The notes beneath the pieces are model-generated. The model made no database searches. It worked only from the letters and a program-made list of their open reading frames with translations, and was not told where the DNA came from. Source: Trichococcus pasteurii (GTDB lineage: Bacteria > Bacillota > Bacilli > Lactobacillales > Aerococcaceae). Taken from it: a DNA stretch of 64,000 bases. The stretch covers positions 1 through 64,000 of the forward strand of contig NZ_FONM01000004.1 in the NCBI RefSeq assembly GCF_900112935.1, given 5' to 3'. Of this stretch, positions 8,103 through 18,068 are shown piece after piece. The translations under genes were made by a program, and so were the position numbers. Positions within the stretch are counted from its first letter, which is position 1, and the number at the start of each line of letters is the position of its first letter.

Positions 8103-9167
8103 TTACTTCGTTGAACGATTGGCGTACTGTCGGAAATCAATCCCGCGCATCTCGCACCAATCAAGGATATCCCGTTGGAAGAAGAGATCCGTCTGAGCAA
8201 GCTCGGCAACCGATTTTTTGCCAAGCATCGCCATTACCGTCGTGATCTGTTCCTTCCAAGCTTCGACCGTTTCCGCAGTCTTTTCAGGACCATCGCTGAT
8301 GACCATGTGCAGGAATTGGCCGGAAAGGCCGACAGCCTTCGCGCCCAGGCTCAAAGCCTTGACGATGTCCAACGGTGTTTTGATGCCGCCGGATGCAAGG
8401 AACTCCGCTTTGCCGCGGTGAACATCGGCTTCCAACAGCGAGATCAAAGTCGATTGGCCCCAGTTTTCCAGGTCATCGTAGGCAATTGCCGTCCGCCTTG
8501 CGTTTTCGATCGCCGCAAAGTTCGTGCCGCCTTTGCCGGAGACATCGATCGTCCGGACACCGACGTCAATCAGCTGCCCGATCGTTTCCCGGCTCATGCC
8601 GAAGCCTACTTCCTTCACGATGACAGGAATACCGACATGCGTAGTGATTTCCTCGATCTGGCGCAGCCACATCGTGAAATCGCGGTCGCCTTCGGGCATG
8701 ATCATTTCCTGGGGCGCGTTGATGTGGATCTGCAAAGCATCGGCCTCGAGAATATCCACGGCGCGCTTGGCATTCTCGAGCGAATGGTGCGCTCCGATAT
8801 TCGCGAATATCTTTCCGTTCGGGTTCACCTTGCGGATGACCGAAAAGCTGTCGCTCACGCTGGGATCCTTCAACGCCGCGCTGACGGAACCGGAAGCCAT
8901 TGCCAAGCCGGTCATTTTCGCGACCATCGCCAGATCGGCATTGATCTGCTTCGTCCGTTCGCTGCCGCCGGTCATACCGTTGATATAGAAGGGCGCAGCC
9001 AAGCTCATCCCGGCAAGCTCCGTCTGCAGGGAAATATCCGCCAATTTCAGATTGGGCAAAGAGTGATGAACAAAGCGCATCTTCCCGAAATCGGACAGAT
9101 CGGCTGGCTGATATTGCTTTTCGGCCAGATCGACATGTTGGTCTTTTCTGTTTGAATCTAGCGTCAT
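8103..9167 (-). CDS. fni: Type 2 isopentenyl-diphosphate delta-isomerase (FMN-dependent)
   Basis: Converts isopentenyl diphosphate to dimethylallyl diphosphate using FMN and NADPH. The 354-residue protein has the FNI pattern: an N-terminal RKDQHV, the MTGGSERT segment, HINAPQE, the GFGMSRETI stretch, and the flavin phosphate-binding SGKGGTNF and ASGGIKTPLD. The start at 9167 overlaps the pmk stop as ATGA, with AAAGGAG upstream. A longer in-frame extension into pmk was rejected. It is the last gene of the mvk-mvaD-pmk-fni operon and ends at a strong terminator. Confidence 0.95.
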   Translation of the reverse strand: MTLDSNRKDQHVDLAEKQYQPADLSDFGKMRFVHHSLPNLKLADISLQTELAGMSLAAPFYINGMTGGSERTKQINADLAMVAKMTGLAMASGSVSAALKDPSVSDSFSVIRKVNPNGKIFANIGAHHSLENAKRAVDILEADALQIHINAPQEMIMPEGDRDFTMWLRQIEEITTHVGIPVIVKEVGFGMSRETIGQLIDVGVRTIDVSGKGGTNFAAIENARRTAIAYDDLENWGQSTLISLLEADVHRGKAEFLASGGIKTPLDIVKALSLGAKAVGLSGQFLHMVISDGPEKTAETVEAWKEQITTVMAMLGKKSVAELAQTDLFFQRDILDWCEMRGIDFRQYANRSTK

Positions 9168-10279
9168 TCGGATGCTCCTTTCCATTCGATGGTGTTGGCA
9201 GTGCGCACGTAGCTGAAGACGTGCAGCGGCAAGTTCATGATCCCGACTTTTTCCCATTCCGAAATCAAGGGGATGATGCCCGATTGCCTGTCGATGATGA
9301 CGATGCCGCAGTCTCCACCACCGGCACCGGATGATTTTGCCGCACCCAGGTTCTTTTCGGCTAAGTCGCATAATTGCGTCAATGGGGGTGTCTCGATGAC
9401 GACTCCGGTATGCGCAGTCAATTGCTGCAACAGCAAGCGGTTTTCCCGGATGCCTGCCTGAATCGCCTGCAGATCGCCTTTTTCGAAGGCAACGATCATA
9501 GCGTTCACGCACGTTTTGCTGGCTTCCAGAAAAGTTTTGTAAAAGTCATCGATGCCTCCGCGGACATCATTGACGCGATCGACGAGATGGGTGGTCGAAG
9601 CCGGCGAGCCGGTCCAGCCGATCACCAACCGCAGATTGGTTGGGGGTGTCAATGGCCGGATCATCAATTGCGGCCAGGCTGATTCCAACAGTTCGGTAAG
9701 CGTCAGCTCGTTTGCCTTCTGGATTACCCATTCCCTGTCGAAACAGGAATAAGCAATCCAGCCGCCGTATGTGCTTGCGGCAATGTCGCCGAAGGAACCG
9801 TTGCTTTTGACGGACAGATGCGCCAAAGCGGCCAGCTTGTAGACCAATTCGAATTCCGGATCGATCGCATAAAATTTCAACAAAGCTTTGATGGTCGCGA
9901 CCGTCACCGCGCCGCTCGATCCCAGCCCGTATTTTTTCCCGCTGGCATTGTCCAACTCGCTCTTTACGGACAGATGGAAATAGGATAACGGTATCCCGGA
10001 TTCTTTGATGTAGCGTTCCGTAACCTTGACCGCCTCGGTGATGTAGAGGAAAGGATTTTCGCGTTGGTCGATGACCAGCTGATCCTCTTCGCGGGTCCAA
10101 GGTATCGGCAAACCGCCATACTGCGCCGAGCGGATCGTACCGGTCGTATCGGCTTCTTCCAAAGACACTGTGATGAACTGATCCAAGGCGACCAAAATCG
10201 ACGGATGGCCCGGTGTCACTACCGCATACTCTCCGGCAATGAACAATTTACCCGGAGCACTTGCTTCTGTTACAGTCAT
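9164..10279 (-). CDS. Phosphomevalonate kinase
   Basis: A GHMP kinase of 371 residues that phosphorylates mevalonate-5-phosphate to the diphosphate. It has the N-terminal APGKLFIAGEYAV (8-20), the ATP-binding GLGSSGAVTVA (118-128) and the C-terminal SSGAGGGDCGI motif. Its position third in the operon, between the decarboxylase and the isomerase, matches other lactic acid bacteria, where it is named mvaK2. A GAGAGGGG lies upstream of the ATG at 10279. The stop overlaps the fni start by 4 bases. Confidence 0.92.
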   Translation of the reverse strand: MTVTEASAPGKLFIAGEYAVVTPGHPSILVALDQFITVSLEEADTTGTIRSAQYGGLPIPWTREEDQLVIDQRENPFLYITEAVKVTERYIKESGIPLSYFHLSVKSELDNASGKKYGLGSSGAVTVATIKALLKFYAIDPEFELVYKLAALAHLSVKSNGSFGDIAASTYGGWIAYSCFDREWVIQKANELTLTELLESAWPQLMIRPLTPPTNLRLVIGWTGSPASTTHLVDRVNDVRGGIDDFYKTFLEASKTCVNAMIVAFEKGDLQAIQAGIRENRLLLQQLTAHTGVVIETPPLTQLCDLAEKNLGAAKSSGAGGGDCGIVIIDRQSGIIPLISEWEKVGIMNLPLHVFSYVRTANTIEWKGASE

Positions 10280-10303
10280 GCGTTCAACCCTCTCTATTCC
10301 TGA

Positions 10304-11311
10304 TTAATCGTTCCAATTGTAGACAGCGCGTTCGGCTGCAGTCAATTCCCGGATGCCTTTTCCGGGCTTGGTGATGATCAATTTATCCTCTGTGAAATGT
10401 TCCAACAACGCTTCCTTTATCGTTTCGGCTTGTGAAAGACGGCAAAGCACCTTCACGTTCGGACCGGCATCCATCGTTACGTAGCAGGGGATGCCTTGTT
10501 TGCGCAAAGCCTGTGCGGTCTTGATGGCGACGATGCTGTCCGGCTCCCAATAGGAAAAAGGCGGTTCCGCCCCCAACATCGTTCCGTGCATCTTCATGCC
10601 GTTCGCTTCGGTGATCTCGCCCAAGCGGATGAAATCCTTCGTGGCGATGGCTGCTTTGATGTCCAGGATATCTTTTTTCGCCGATTCGACCCAAGCCGGA
10701 TAGAAGGGCGAAGTCTCAACCGTGCGTTTCATGCCGATGCGGCTGGAGACTTCCTTCGCTTTCTGGTTGACGGCAACGATGACCATGCCGATATCCCAGT
10801 TGGCATCGTCGACCGGTACTGCGAAGGAATCGTCGGAACAAGTCCCCATATCCCATTCCACAAAACCGCCGTAGATGCTGCGCGTTGCACTGCCGCTGCC
10901 GCGTCTGGCGAAAGTCGACAATCGCTGAGGATCCAAATCAAGACCCAAAGCCAAGTTGGCTGCTCCTGCCAAAGCAGCGAAGGCCGAGGCTGAGGATGCC
11001 AAGCCGGCTGCGGTAGGGACATGATTGATGCTTTCAACGCGGGCACGCAGGGCTGTCTTTTTTTCTTCGCGGAACAGATCAATAAATTTGGAGATTTTTT
11101 GCGTCTCTTTTTCGCCTTGCTTCTCGCCATTCAAATAGAAAGAATCCTGCGAAAAGGCTTCATCGAAGACGACCATCGTATCTGTGTAGAGTTTGTCCAA
11201 GGTCATGGAAAGACTGCTGTTCATTGGAAGAAAATAGGTTTCGTCCCGCTTCCCCCAATATTTGATCAACGCGATGTTGGTATGCGCTCGGACACAAGCT
11301 TGATTAGGCAT
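10304..11311 (-). CDS. mvaD: Diphosphomevalonate decarboxylase
   Basis: ATP-dependent decarboxylation of mevalonate diphosphate to isopentenyl diphosphate. The 335-residue GHMP-family protein begins with the ANIALIKYWGKRDE-type motif (here TNIALIKYWGKRDE, 11-24). It carries TAAGLASSASA (100-110) and the conserved TMDAGPNVK containing the catalytic-site aspartate. It overlaps the mvk stop by 8 bases, with GGGAGGA upstream. It is the second gene of the mevalonate operon. Confidence 0.95.
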   Translation of the reverse strand: MPNQACVRAHTNIALIKYWGKRDETYFLPMNSSLSMTLDKLYTDTMVVFDEAFSQDSFYLNGEKQGEKETQKISKFIDLFREEKKTALRARVESINHVPTAAGLASSASAFAALAGAANLALGLDLDPQRLSTFARRGSGSATRSIYGGFVEWDMGTCSDDSFAVPVDDANWDIGMVIVAVNQKAKEVSSRIGMKRTVETSPFYPAWVESAKKDILDIKAAIATKDFIRLGEITEANGMKMHGTMLGAEPPFSYWEPDSIVAIKTAQALRKQGIPCYVTMDAGPNVKVLCRLSQAETIKEALLEHFTEDKLIITKPGKGIRELTAAERAVYNWND

Positions 11312-12257
11312 CTTCAGTTCCTCCCATTAGATAGATCCAAGTCCGGATTGCACCGGCTTGGCGTATAGCTTCTTCTATTTTTTCCGCTTCGGAGCGGGTA
11401 CCGGCCAAAGCGATCATACACCCGCCGCGGCCGCCGCCCGTCAATTTAGCGCCCAGCGCTCCTGCAGACCGGGCCGCTGATATGAGTCTGTCCAGATCGG
11501 GACTGGATACATCCAAAAAAGACAATACTTCATGGGCTTGGTTCATCAATAGCCCCAATTGTTGCGGATCATTTGCCTCGATCGCGGATTTTGCTGTTTG
11601 AGCGAAACTGCCCAAACGGATGATGGCGTCCCGGTACGGTTGCGGACTTTCCCCATTCAATTTCGCAGCGATGCTTGCTACTGCTTCCTTTGTCTGCCCG
11701 GTCACCCCTGTATCCCCTACAATCATGTAGGCCTTCAGGTTCAGCGGGAAAGCTTCGAAAGGCTGGCCTTTGATATAAAAGAGCGGTGCGTCGCCGCTTG
11801 CCGTGGCGGCATCGAGACCGCTTGGATTCCCGTGTGCGACCATTTCCGATATGTTGACGAGCCGGAGCAAGGTGGCTTGGTCCAACGGTTTGCCGAAGTA
11901 GGCGAAAAGGGCGCGGGTCAAAGCCACAGAAACGGCTGCACTGGAGCCCATGCCTCTTTCGGCCGGGATGGTGCTCGCGAGCGAAATCGCCAGGTTTTCG
12001 TCCGAAACCTGCAGTTCGGCTAAGGCTGACTGGATGGCGGTCCGCATGCTTTCCAGGATTTCAGGCATTTCTGCAGCGATGCCGTTATAATATGAACAAT
12101 CAATGGTCAAAGGACCTTCCGCTTCGCATACGGTCGCGGTCATTTCGACTGCCGGGAAGGGCAGTGCGATGGATGGCTCTCCATGGACGACGGCATGTTC
12201 ACCCATCAGGATGATTTTGCCGTGTGATTTGCCGGTTGAGCAACGTGTTTTTGTCAT
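11304..12257 (-). CDS. Mevalonate kinase
   Basis: Phosphorylates mevalonate as the first step of the lower mevalonate pathway. The 317-residue GHMP kinase shows GKIILMGEHAVVHG (13-26), PAERGMGSSAAVS (98-110) and the C-terminal KLTGGGRGGC motif. It is the first gene of the operon, with AAAGGACG before the ATG at 12257 and a promoter about 75 bases upstream. HMG-CoA synthase and reductase are not in the window. The usual lactic-acid-bacterial symbol is mvk or mvaK1. Confidence 0.95.
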   Translation of the reverse strand: MTKTRCSTGKSHGKIILMGEHAVVHGEPSIALPFPAVEMTATVCEAEGPLTIDCSYYNGIAAEMPEILESMRTAIQSALAELQVSDENLAISLASTIPAERGMGSSAAVSVALTRALFAYFGKPLDQATLLRLVNISEMVAHGNPSGLDAATASGDAPLFYIKGQPFEAFPLNLKAYMIVGDTGVTGQTKEAVASIAAKLNGESPQPYRDAIIRLGSFAQTAKSAIEANDPQQLGLLMNQAHEVLSFLDVSSPDLDRLISAARSAGALGAKLTGGGRGGCMIALAGTRSEAEKIEEAIRQAGAIRTWIYLMGGTEDA

Positions 12258-12329
12258 ATAGTATCGTCCTTTACTGGTTCTGAATCAAGCGGGAAAACTC
12301 TTACTATCGCTGATTCTTGCGCGTCTTCT

Positions 12330-12358
12330 ATTATGCTTGCTGTACATGGATTTTGCAA
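12330..12358 (-). promoter_or_regulatory. Promoter of the mevalonate operon
   Basis: On the minus strand, TTGCAA, a 17-base spacer, then CATAAT. Each box is one or two bases off consensus. The 12258-12652 gap holds this promoter and, at 12608-12616, the extended -10 TGATACAAT for coaA. Nothing else recognisable was seen in between. Confidence 0.55.
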
Positions 12359-12652
12359 ATCGGCATGATTTATTGAAAGCTTTCCGATTTGTGAAGGTGC
12401 CGCTTATGAAATTCCGACAAATTCAGCACATATTTTTCGCTATTTTCTTTCATCATTTTCATTGTATCGGAGCAAAAATACAAAGTAAATCAATTCTTTG
12501 GGATTTTACGGAAACTTAAAAAGCTATCCCACCGCAGAATGCAAAGATTAGGTTTCAATTAAAATTAAATGTTCGTATTTGATGGGGGTTAAATTTTCAG
12601 AAAAGTGTGATACAATTACCAAAAGTTTGATTATTTCCAGAAGGGAAAAGCT

Positions 12653-13576
12653 ATGATAGAAGATAGAAATTACTACGAAATCCATCGTGAAGAATGGCAA
12701 ACTTTTCATCAAGATTCCATTCCGGCAATCACGGAAGAAGAACTGAAGGAATTGACATCATTGAATGATAGGCTTTCATTGGAAGATGTTAAGGATGTCT
12801 ATGTGCCATTGGTGCATATGTTCGATATTTACTTGCAGCAGTACCGAAATCTTCAACGGGATAAAAGCAGATTTCTTGGCAGACCCTATGAGCCGTCTCC
12901 GCTCATCATCGGCGTAACGGGTAGTGTCGCGGTCGGGAAAAGTACGACAGCACGTGTCCTGCAGAATCTTTTGAAACGGGCCTATCCTACAAAAGCAGTC
13001 GAATTGGTGACGACGGATGGTTTCCTGTATCCGAACCGGATATTGAGGGAACGCAACATCATGGACCGCAAAGGATTCCCGGAAAGCTACGATATGGAGA
13101 ATTTGGTGCAATTCCTGTTGGACGTGAAGACAGGCAAGCCAAATGTCCGGTTTCCGGTCTATTCCCACCGTATCTACGATATTGTCCCTGGCGATTATGA
13201 AGAAGTGAATCATCCGGATATCCTGATTGTTGAAGGGATCAACGTGTTGCAGTTGCCAAGCAAACAACAGATTTACGTCAGCGACTTCTTTGATTTTTCC
13301 ATCTATGTGGATGCAGAGGAAGAGATGATCGAAAAATGGTACATCGAACGTTTCGAAATGCTCATGGACCTGGCGATCGATCAACCGGACAATTATTACT
13401 ACAACTACGCAATCGGCAAACGCGAGGACGCCATCGAGATGGCCAGAGGCGTCTGGAAAAGGGTCAACCTCAAGAACCTTCGGGAGTATATCTATCCCAC
13501 GATCACACGAGCAAATTTAGTGATTCACAAAACGACCAATCACTTTATTGATGAATTGTACATAAAAAAATATTAA
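12653..13576 (+). CDS. coaA: Type I pantothenate kinase
   Basis: Phosphorylates pantothenate in the first step of coenzyme A synthesis. The 307-residue bacterial type I (CoaA) protein has the Walker A GVTGSVAVGKST at 87-98, followed by TTDGFLYPN, the Y/FPESYD segment and the C-terminal NLRxYIxPTRxRA-type region. AGAAGGGA precedes the ATG. It lies 21 bases before guaA, probably as one transcription unit, although the two are not metabolically linked. Confidence 0.95.
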   Translation: MIEDRNYYEIHREEWQTFHQDSIPAITEEELKELTSLNDRLSLEDVKDVYVPLVHMFDIYLQQYRNLQRDKSRFLGRPYEPSPLIIGVTGSVAVGKSTTARVLQNLLKRAYPTKAVELVTTDGFLYPNRILRERNIMDRKGFPESYDMENLVQFLLDVKTGKPNVRFPVYSHRIYDIVPGDYEEVNHPDILIVEGINVLQLPSKQQIYVSDFFDFSIYVDAEEEMIEKWYIERFEMLMDLAIDQPDNYYYNYAIGKREDAIEMARGVWKRVNLKNLREYIYPTITRANLVIHKTTNHFIDELYIKKY

Positions 13577-13597
13577 GGAAATTGGAGAGATTATTAG

Positions 13598-15151
13598 ATG
13601 ATAGAGCAATTTACCGAGTTGGAAAAAATCGTCGTACTGGATTTCGGCAGTCAATACAACCAATTGATTACACGACGCATCCGCGAATTCGGCGTATTCT
13701 CAGAGTTGGTTTCACACCGCACAACTGCTGAAGATATCAAAGCGATGGGGAACGTCAAAGGAGTCATTTTCTCCGGCGGCCCGAACAGCGTCTATGAAGA
13801 CGATGCTTTCAAAGTCGATCCGGCCATTTTCGCTATGGGTATCCCTGTATTGGGAATCTGCTACGGCATGCAATTGATGACTGACCACTTCGGCGGAAAA
13901 GTCATTCCTGCTGAAGAAAGAGAATACGGACGTTCCGACATCCAAATCCTTGATTTGGATACGCCAATGTTCAAAGGCCTTTCCGACATCGAGACTGTTT
14001 GGATGAGCCATGGCGACAAAATCACTGAAATCCCTGCTGGCTTTAAAGTGACTGCGACAAACGACAACTGTCCGGTTGCAGCCTTCGCCAATACAGCAGA
14101 AAAATTCTACGGCGTCCAATTCCACCCGGAAGTGCAGCATTCTGTACACGGTAACGAAATGCTGAAGAACTTCGCCTTCGAAGTCTGCGGCTGCTCAGGC
14201 AACTGGTCGATCGCCAACTTCATCGAAATCGAAACCAAAAAAATCAGAGAAACTGTCGGCGACAAAAAAGTCTTATTGGGACTGTCCGGCGGGGTCGATT
14301 CAAGCGTAGTCGGCGTGTTGCTGCACAAAGCAATCGGTTCGCAATTGACTTGTATTTTTGTTGACCACGGCCTGTTGCGCAAAGGCGAAGGCGATCAAGT
14401 TATGGAAAGCCTGGTAGGCAAATTCGGCTTGAACATCATCCGCGTTGATGCGAAAAAACGTTTCATGGACAAACTGGCTGGCGTCAGCGATCCGGAACAA
14501 AAACGTAAAATCATCGGCAACGAGTTCGTTTACGTATTCGACGATGAAGCTACGAAATTACAAGGCATCGACTTCTTGGCGCAAGGAACGCTTTACACAG
14601 ACGTGATCGAAAGTGGAACAGAGACTGCCCAAACAATCAAATCCCACCACAACGTAGGCGGACTGCCTGAAGATATGCAATTCAAATTGATCGAGCCATT
14701 GAACACGTTGTTCAAAGATGAAGTCCGCGAATTGGGAACACAACTTGGCATGCCTGACAGCATCGTTTGGCGCCAACCGTTCCCAGGCCCTGGTTTGGGT
14801 ATCCGCGTCATCGGCGAAATCACCGAAGAAAAATTGGAGATCGTCCGCGACTCAGACTATATCCTGCGTGAAGAGATCGCAAATGCCGGTTTGGAACGCG
14901 ACGTATGGCAATACTTCACTGTCCTTCCAGGATTCCGCAGCGTTGGCGTAATGGGCGATGGCCGTACGTATGATTACACAATCGGTATCCGCGCCGTGAC
15001 ATCCATCGATGGCATGACCTCCGACTGGGCACGCATCCCTTACGAAGTATTGGACAAGATTTCCCGCCGCATCGTAAATGAAGTGAAGCACGTCAACCGC
15101 ATAGTGTACGACATTACGAGCAAGCCACCATCGACAATCGAGTGGGAGTAA
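13598..15151 (+). CDS. guaA: GMP synthase (glutamine-hydrolysing)
   Basis: Converts XMP to GMP with glutamine and ATP. The 517 residues contain the class I glutamine amidotransferase triad (C88 in GICYGMQ, then H176 and E178 in FHPEV), the PP-loop SGGVDSS (230-236), and the C-terminal dimerisation domain ending [15 protein letters not shown] lies upstream of the ATG. No guanine riboswitch is seen in the 21-base gap to coaA. A long-stem terminator follows. Confidence 0.97.
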   Translation: MIEQFTELEKIVVLDFGSQYNQLITRRIREFGVFSELVSHRTTAEDIKAMGNVKGVIFSGGPNSVYEDDAFKVDPAIFAMGIPVLGICYGMQLMTDHFGGKVIPAEEREYGRSDIQILDLDTPMFKGLSDIETVWMSHGDKITEIPAGFKVTATNDNCPVAAFANTAEKFYGVQFHPEVQHSVHGNEMLKNFAFEVCGCSGNWSIANFIEIETKKIRETVGDKKVLLGLSGGVDSSVVGVLLHKAIGSQLTCIFVDHGLLRKGEGDQVMESLVGKFGLNIIRVDAKKRFMDKLAGVSDPEQKRKIIGNEFVYVFDDEATKLQGIDFLAQGTLYTDVIESGTETAQTIKSHHNVGGLPEDMQFKLIEPLNTLFKDEVRELGTQLGMPDSIVWRQPFPGPGLGIRVIGEITEEKLEIVRDSDYILREEIANAGLERDVWQYFTVLPGFRSVGVMGDGRTYDYTIGIRAVTSIDGMTSDWARIPYEVLDKISRRIVNEVKHVNRIVYDITSKPPSTIEWE

Positions 15152-15211
15152 GAATTGAAAACATAACCCTGTAAATATCGAATGAACAGGATTTATGGTG
15201 TTTTATAAGAG

Positions 15212-15283
15212 AAAATCATCTTTTTAAGTTGTTGTATGAATGGATTTCATTCATATATATGACCTAAAAAGGTGATTTTTTTT
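15212..15283 (+). terminator. Terminator after guaA
   Basis: AAATCATCTTTTTAAG pairs with CTAAAAAGGTGATTTTTTTT. An inner ATGAAT/ATTCAT hairpin makes a long composite stem. The end arm is followed by T-rich sequence. Confidence 0.75.
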
Positions 15284-15341
15284 GCATTCAGCAGGAAGCA
15301 ACTGCAGAACAAGGTATACAAAAATCCATAATACTTGCTCG

Positions 15342-15388
15342 TTTACATTAAATAAGTTAAACTTAAATAAAAAATTAGGCATACCTAA
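15342..15388 (+). promoter_or_regulatory. Promoter and DtxR/MntR-type operator of the Mn ABC operon
   Basis: A TTTACA lies about 16 bases before a TAAATA box. Immediately downstream is the dyad TTAGGCATACCTAA at 15375-15388, which fits the DtxR/MntR/SirR operator class (TTAGG...CCTAA). A second small dyad, TAAGTT-A-AACTTA, overlaps the spacer. Placement over the start region suggests repression of transport when the metal is plentiful. The regulator gene is not in the window. Confidence 0.7.
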
Positions 15389-15474
15389 CGATATGTTTAA
15401 TTCAACCTTATGAGATACCGGTCACTCAACATAAATTCAGAGACAGGAAAATAAGAACGAGAAGGGATCGACAC

Positions 15475-16227
15475 ATGATGGAAAATTTAATAATCCAGAA
15501 TATGAACATAGCCTATCAAGGGCAGTCTGCAATCAAAAATGCAACGCTTGCGTTTGAGCCGAACAAATTAACAGGGATCGTAGGACCAAATGGAGCCGGT
15601 AAATCAACTTTATTGAAAGGGATTATGGGCTTGACGCCGTTAAATACTGGAGCAGTAAGTCTTTACGGCAAACCACTGAAGGAAATGATAAACAAGGTAG
15701 CCTATGTCGAACAGAGACAAGAAATCGACCTCTCATTTCCGATAGATGTTTTCGGAACCGTATTATTTGGCACCTACGCCAAATTAGGTTTTTTCCAGAG
15801 ACCGAAGCAAAAGGAAAAGGATTTGGCGTTGAACGCATTAGAAAAAGTCGGTATGGCAACGTTTAAAGATCGGCATATCAGTGAATTGTCCGGTGGACAG
15901 CTCCAACGTGTGTTCATTGCACGAGCATTGGCGCAGGAAGCTGAATGGTTGCTGCTTGACGAACCTTTTGCCGGAATCGATGCTTCCAGCGAGAAAATCA
16001 TCATTGAGCTGTTGAAACAACTCCGCGATGAAGGCAAATCGATCGTGATTGTGCATCACGATCTGCATAAAGTGCAGTCCTATTTTGATAATATTGTCCT
16101 CATCAATATAGAAGTGGTTGCCTTTGGTACGGTATCCGAGGTATTTACTGCCACTAATATGGGAAGGGCCTATGGGGAAGCGATATCCGAAATGATCAGT
16201 CTAGGGGGTGGAACAAATGTTAAATGA
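15475..16227 (+). CDS. Metal ABC transporter ATP-binding protein (Mn type)
   Basis: ATPase subunit powering uptake of manganese (possibly also iron or zinc). The 250 residues have Walker A GPNGAGKST (38-46), the signature LSGGQLQRV near 138 and Walker B WLLLDEP. GAAGGGA precedes two consecutive ATGs. The gene order ATPase-permease-binding protein equals the streptococcal psaBCA operon. The stop lies 10 bases inside the permease gene, indicating coupling. Control is probably through the palindrome 90 bases upstream. Confidence 0.9.
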   Translation: MMENLIIQNMNIAYQGQSAIKNATLAFEPNKLTGIVGPNGAGKSTLLKGIMGLTPLNTGAVSLYGKPLKEMINKVAYVEQRQEIDLSFPIDVFGTVLFGTYAKLGFFQRPKQKEKDLALNALEKVGMATFKDRHISELSGGQLQRVFIARALAQEAEWLLLDEPFAGIDASSEKIIIELLKQLRDEGKSIVIVHHDLHKVQSYFDNIVLINIEVVAFGTVSEVFTATNMGRAYGEAISEMISLGGGTNVK

Positions 16228-17065
16228 TTTTATACAAGGACTCTTGGATTTCCAATTCCTGCAGAACGCTTTGATCACTTCCGTTATGGTCGGGATATCT
16301 GCCGGAATAATCGGTTCCTTCATCATCTTACGGGGGATGTCTTTGATGGGGGATGCCATCTCGCATGCAGTATTACCAGGAGTGGCCATTTCTTATATGC
16401 TGGGGAGCAGCTATATCATCGGCGCTACGGTTTTTGGGATGGCGTCGGCCGCTCTCATTGGTTTTGTCACGAAACACAGTCGTTTGAAAAACGATACGGC
16501 AATCGGAATCGTCTTCAGCGCATTTTTTGCTCTAGGGATCATCTTGATTTCCTTCGCCAGAAGTTCCACGGATTTGTATCATATCCTTTTCGGGAATGTG
16601 CTCGCTGTCCGGGATTCAGACATGTTGTTGACAGCCGCTGTGCTTATTATCGTCTTGATTTCAGTGCCGCTTTTTTATAAACAACTCAAACTGACTTCTT
16701 TTGCGCCGACTATTGCAAAATCATATGGTTGGAACGTCAGTGCAATCAACTACGGGTTAATGTTTTTGCTGACACTAGTTGCTGTAACTTCGCTGCAAAC
16801 AGTCGGGACGATTTTAGTGATCGCAATGCTGATCACACCGGCTGCGACAGCCTACCAACTGACCGATAAACTGATTGTTATGATTGTCCTGTCGACAGCA
16901 TTTGGAACTCTCAGTTCTATCGTTGGACTTTACTTCAGCTACAGTTACAACTTGCCGTCTGGGGCGACGATTGTCATGGCAGCAGCTGTATTTTTCATTG
17001 TGGCATTTATTTTTGCACCGAGGAAGGGCTTTGTTGGTCAATTAAGAAAGGAGAATTCATTATGA
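16217..17065 (+). CDS. Metal ABC transporter permease (Mn type)
   Basis: A 282-residue ABC-3 family membrane subunit with about eight to nine hydrophobic segments and the family motif MSLMGDAISHAVLPG near residue 40. The ATG at 16217 has AGGGGG eight bases upstream. A GTG nine bases earlier would overlap this site. It overlaps the genes on both sides (the ATPase stop, and ATGA with the binding protein), so the three form a tightly coupled operon. Confidence 0.92.
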   Translation: MLNDFIQGLLDFQFLQNALITSVMVGISAGIIGSFIILRGMSLMGDAISHAVLPGVAISYMLGSSYIIGATVFGMASAALIGFVTKHSRLKNDTAIGIVFSAFFALGIILISFARSSTDLYHILFGNVLAVRDSDMLLTAAVLIIVLISVPLFYKQLKLTSFAPTIAKSYGWNVSAINYGLMFLLTLVAVTSLQTVGTILVIAMLITPAATAYQLTDKLIVMIVLSTAFGTLSSIVGLYFSYSYNLPSGATIVMAAAVFFIVAFIFAPRKGFVGQLRKENSL

Positions 17066-18009
17066 TGAAGAATAAATTATTGCTGCTTGCGGCAGTGCTA
17101 TTTGTAGGTGTTTTGGGAGGATGCGGAAATTCTCCGGAAGACGATAAAGGAAGTACGGATGCAACAGACACAACTGAAACCAAGCTTAAAGTGGTTTCCA
17201 CAAATTCCATTATCGGCGATATGGTAGAAAAAATTGGAGGGAATCTGATCGATGCACACAGTATCGTGCCTGTCGGGACCGATCCGCACGAATACGAACC
17301 CTTGCCGGAAGACATTCGAAAAGCCAGCGAAGCTGATGTCGTGTTTTACAACGGCTTGAATTTGGAAACCGGCAATGGCTGGTTTGATAAATTGATGGAA
17401 ACAGCTGGCAAAGAGGAAAATGAAGACTACTTTGCCGTCAGCAAAGATGTCGAACCAATCAATCTGACAGGAAACAGCTCACAGCAAGATCCGCATGCCT
17501 GGCTAGATATTTCTAACGGCATTCTTTACATCACCGAAATCATTCGCGTCATGAGCGAAAAAGATCCTGAAAATAAGGAAGCATATGAAAAAAATGCGGA
17601 TGCTTACATTGCCGAATTGACGGAACTGGACAGCGAAGCAAAAAAAGAATTTGCTGATATTCCAGAGGAAAAGAAGCTGTTGGTGACCAGCGAAGGAGCT
17701 TTCAAGTATTTCTCAAAAGCATATGAATTACAAGCCGCCTATATTTGGGAAATCAATACCGAAGGGCAAGGTACGCCTGACCAGATGAAGCAAATCATTG
17801 AAAAAGTCCGCAATTCAGAAGTTCGGGTTCTCTTTGTGGAGACGAGTGTCGATCACAGAAGCATGGAACGATTATCAAATGAGGTGGATCTTCCCGTTTA
17901 CAGCAATCTGTTTACGGATTCCATCGCGAATGAAGGGGAAGACGGCGACAGCTATTACGAAATGATGAAATGGAATCTAGAAAAGATTCATGAAGGATTG
18001 AGTCAGTAG
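17062..18009 (+). CDS. Manganese-binding lipoprotein of the ABC transporter (PsaA/MntA type)
   Basis: Cluster A-I zinc/manganese solute-binding protein of 315 residues. The signal peptide ends in the lipobox LGGC (C21). The predicted metal ligands are H76 (GTDPHEYEP), H145 (DPHAWLD), E211 (TSEGAFKYF) and D286 (LFTDSI). This His-His-Glu-Asp set is the one found in Mn-selective PsaA/MntC proteins, and there is no His-rich loop typical of zinc proteins. It is acidic after the lipobox (SPEDDKGSTDATD). The stop is followed by no clear terminator. Confidence 0.93.
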   Translation: MMKNKLLLLAAVLFVGVLGGCGNSPEDDKGSTDATDTTETKLKVVSTNSIIGDMVEKIGGNLIDAHSIVPVGTDPHEYEPLPEDIRKASEADVVFYNGLNLETGNGWFDKLMETAGKEENEDYFAVSKDVEPINLTGNSSQQDPHAWLDISNGILYITEIIRVMSEKDPENKEAYEKNADAYIAELTELDSEAKKEFADIPEEKKLLVTSEGAFKYFSKAYELQAAYIWEINTEGQGTPDQMKQIIEKVRNSEVRVLFVETSVDHRSMERLSNEVDLPVYSNLFTDSIANEGEDGDSYYEMMKWNLEKIHEGLSQ

Positions 18010-18039
18010 AAGCGTTTTGTTGCCCTTCTGTTGTGGTGC

Positions 18040-18068
18040 TTGACATTTTGGACTGGTATCTCTAAATT
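18040..18068 (+). promoter_or_regulatory. Promoter of the alpha/beta hydrolase
   Basis: TTGACA, a 17-base spacer, then TAAATT, 71 bases before the coding start. Confidence 0.6.

Noticed and set aside
9168-9512. 115-residue N-terminal extension of fni
   Set aside because: It lies entirely within pmk in another frame, lacks a ribosome site and is not part of the isomerase family. The ATGA overlap defines the start.
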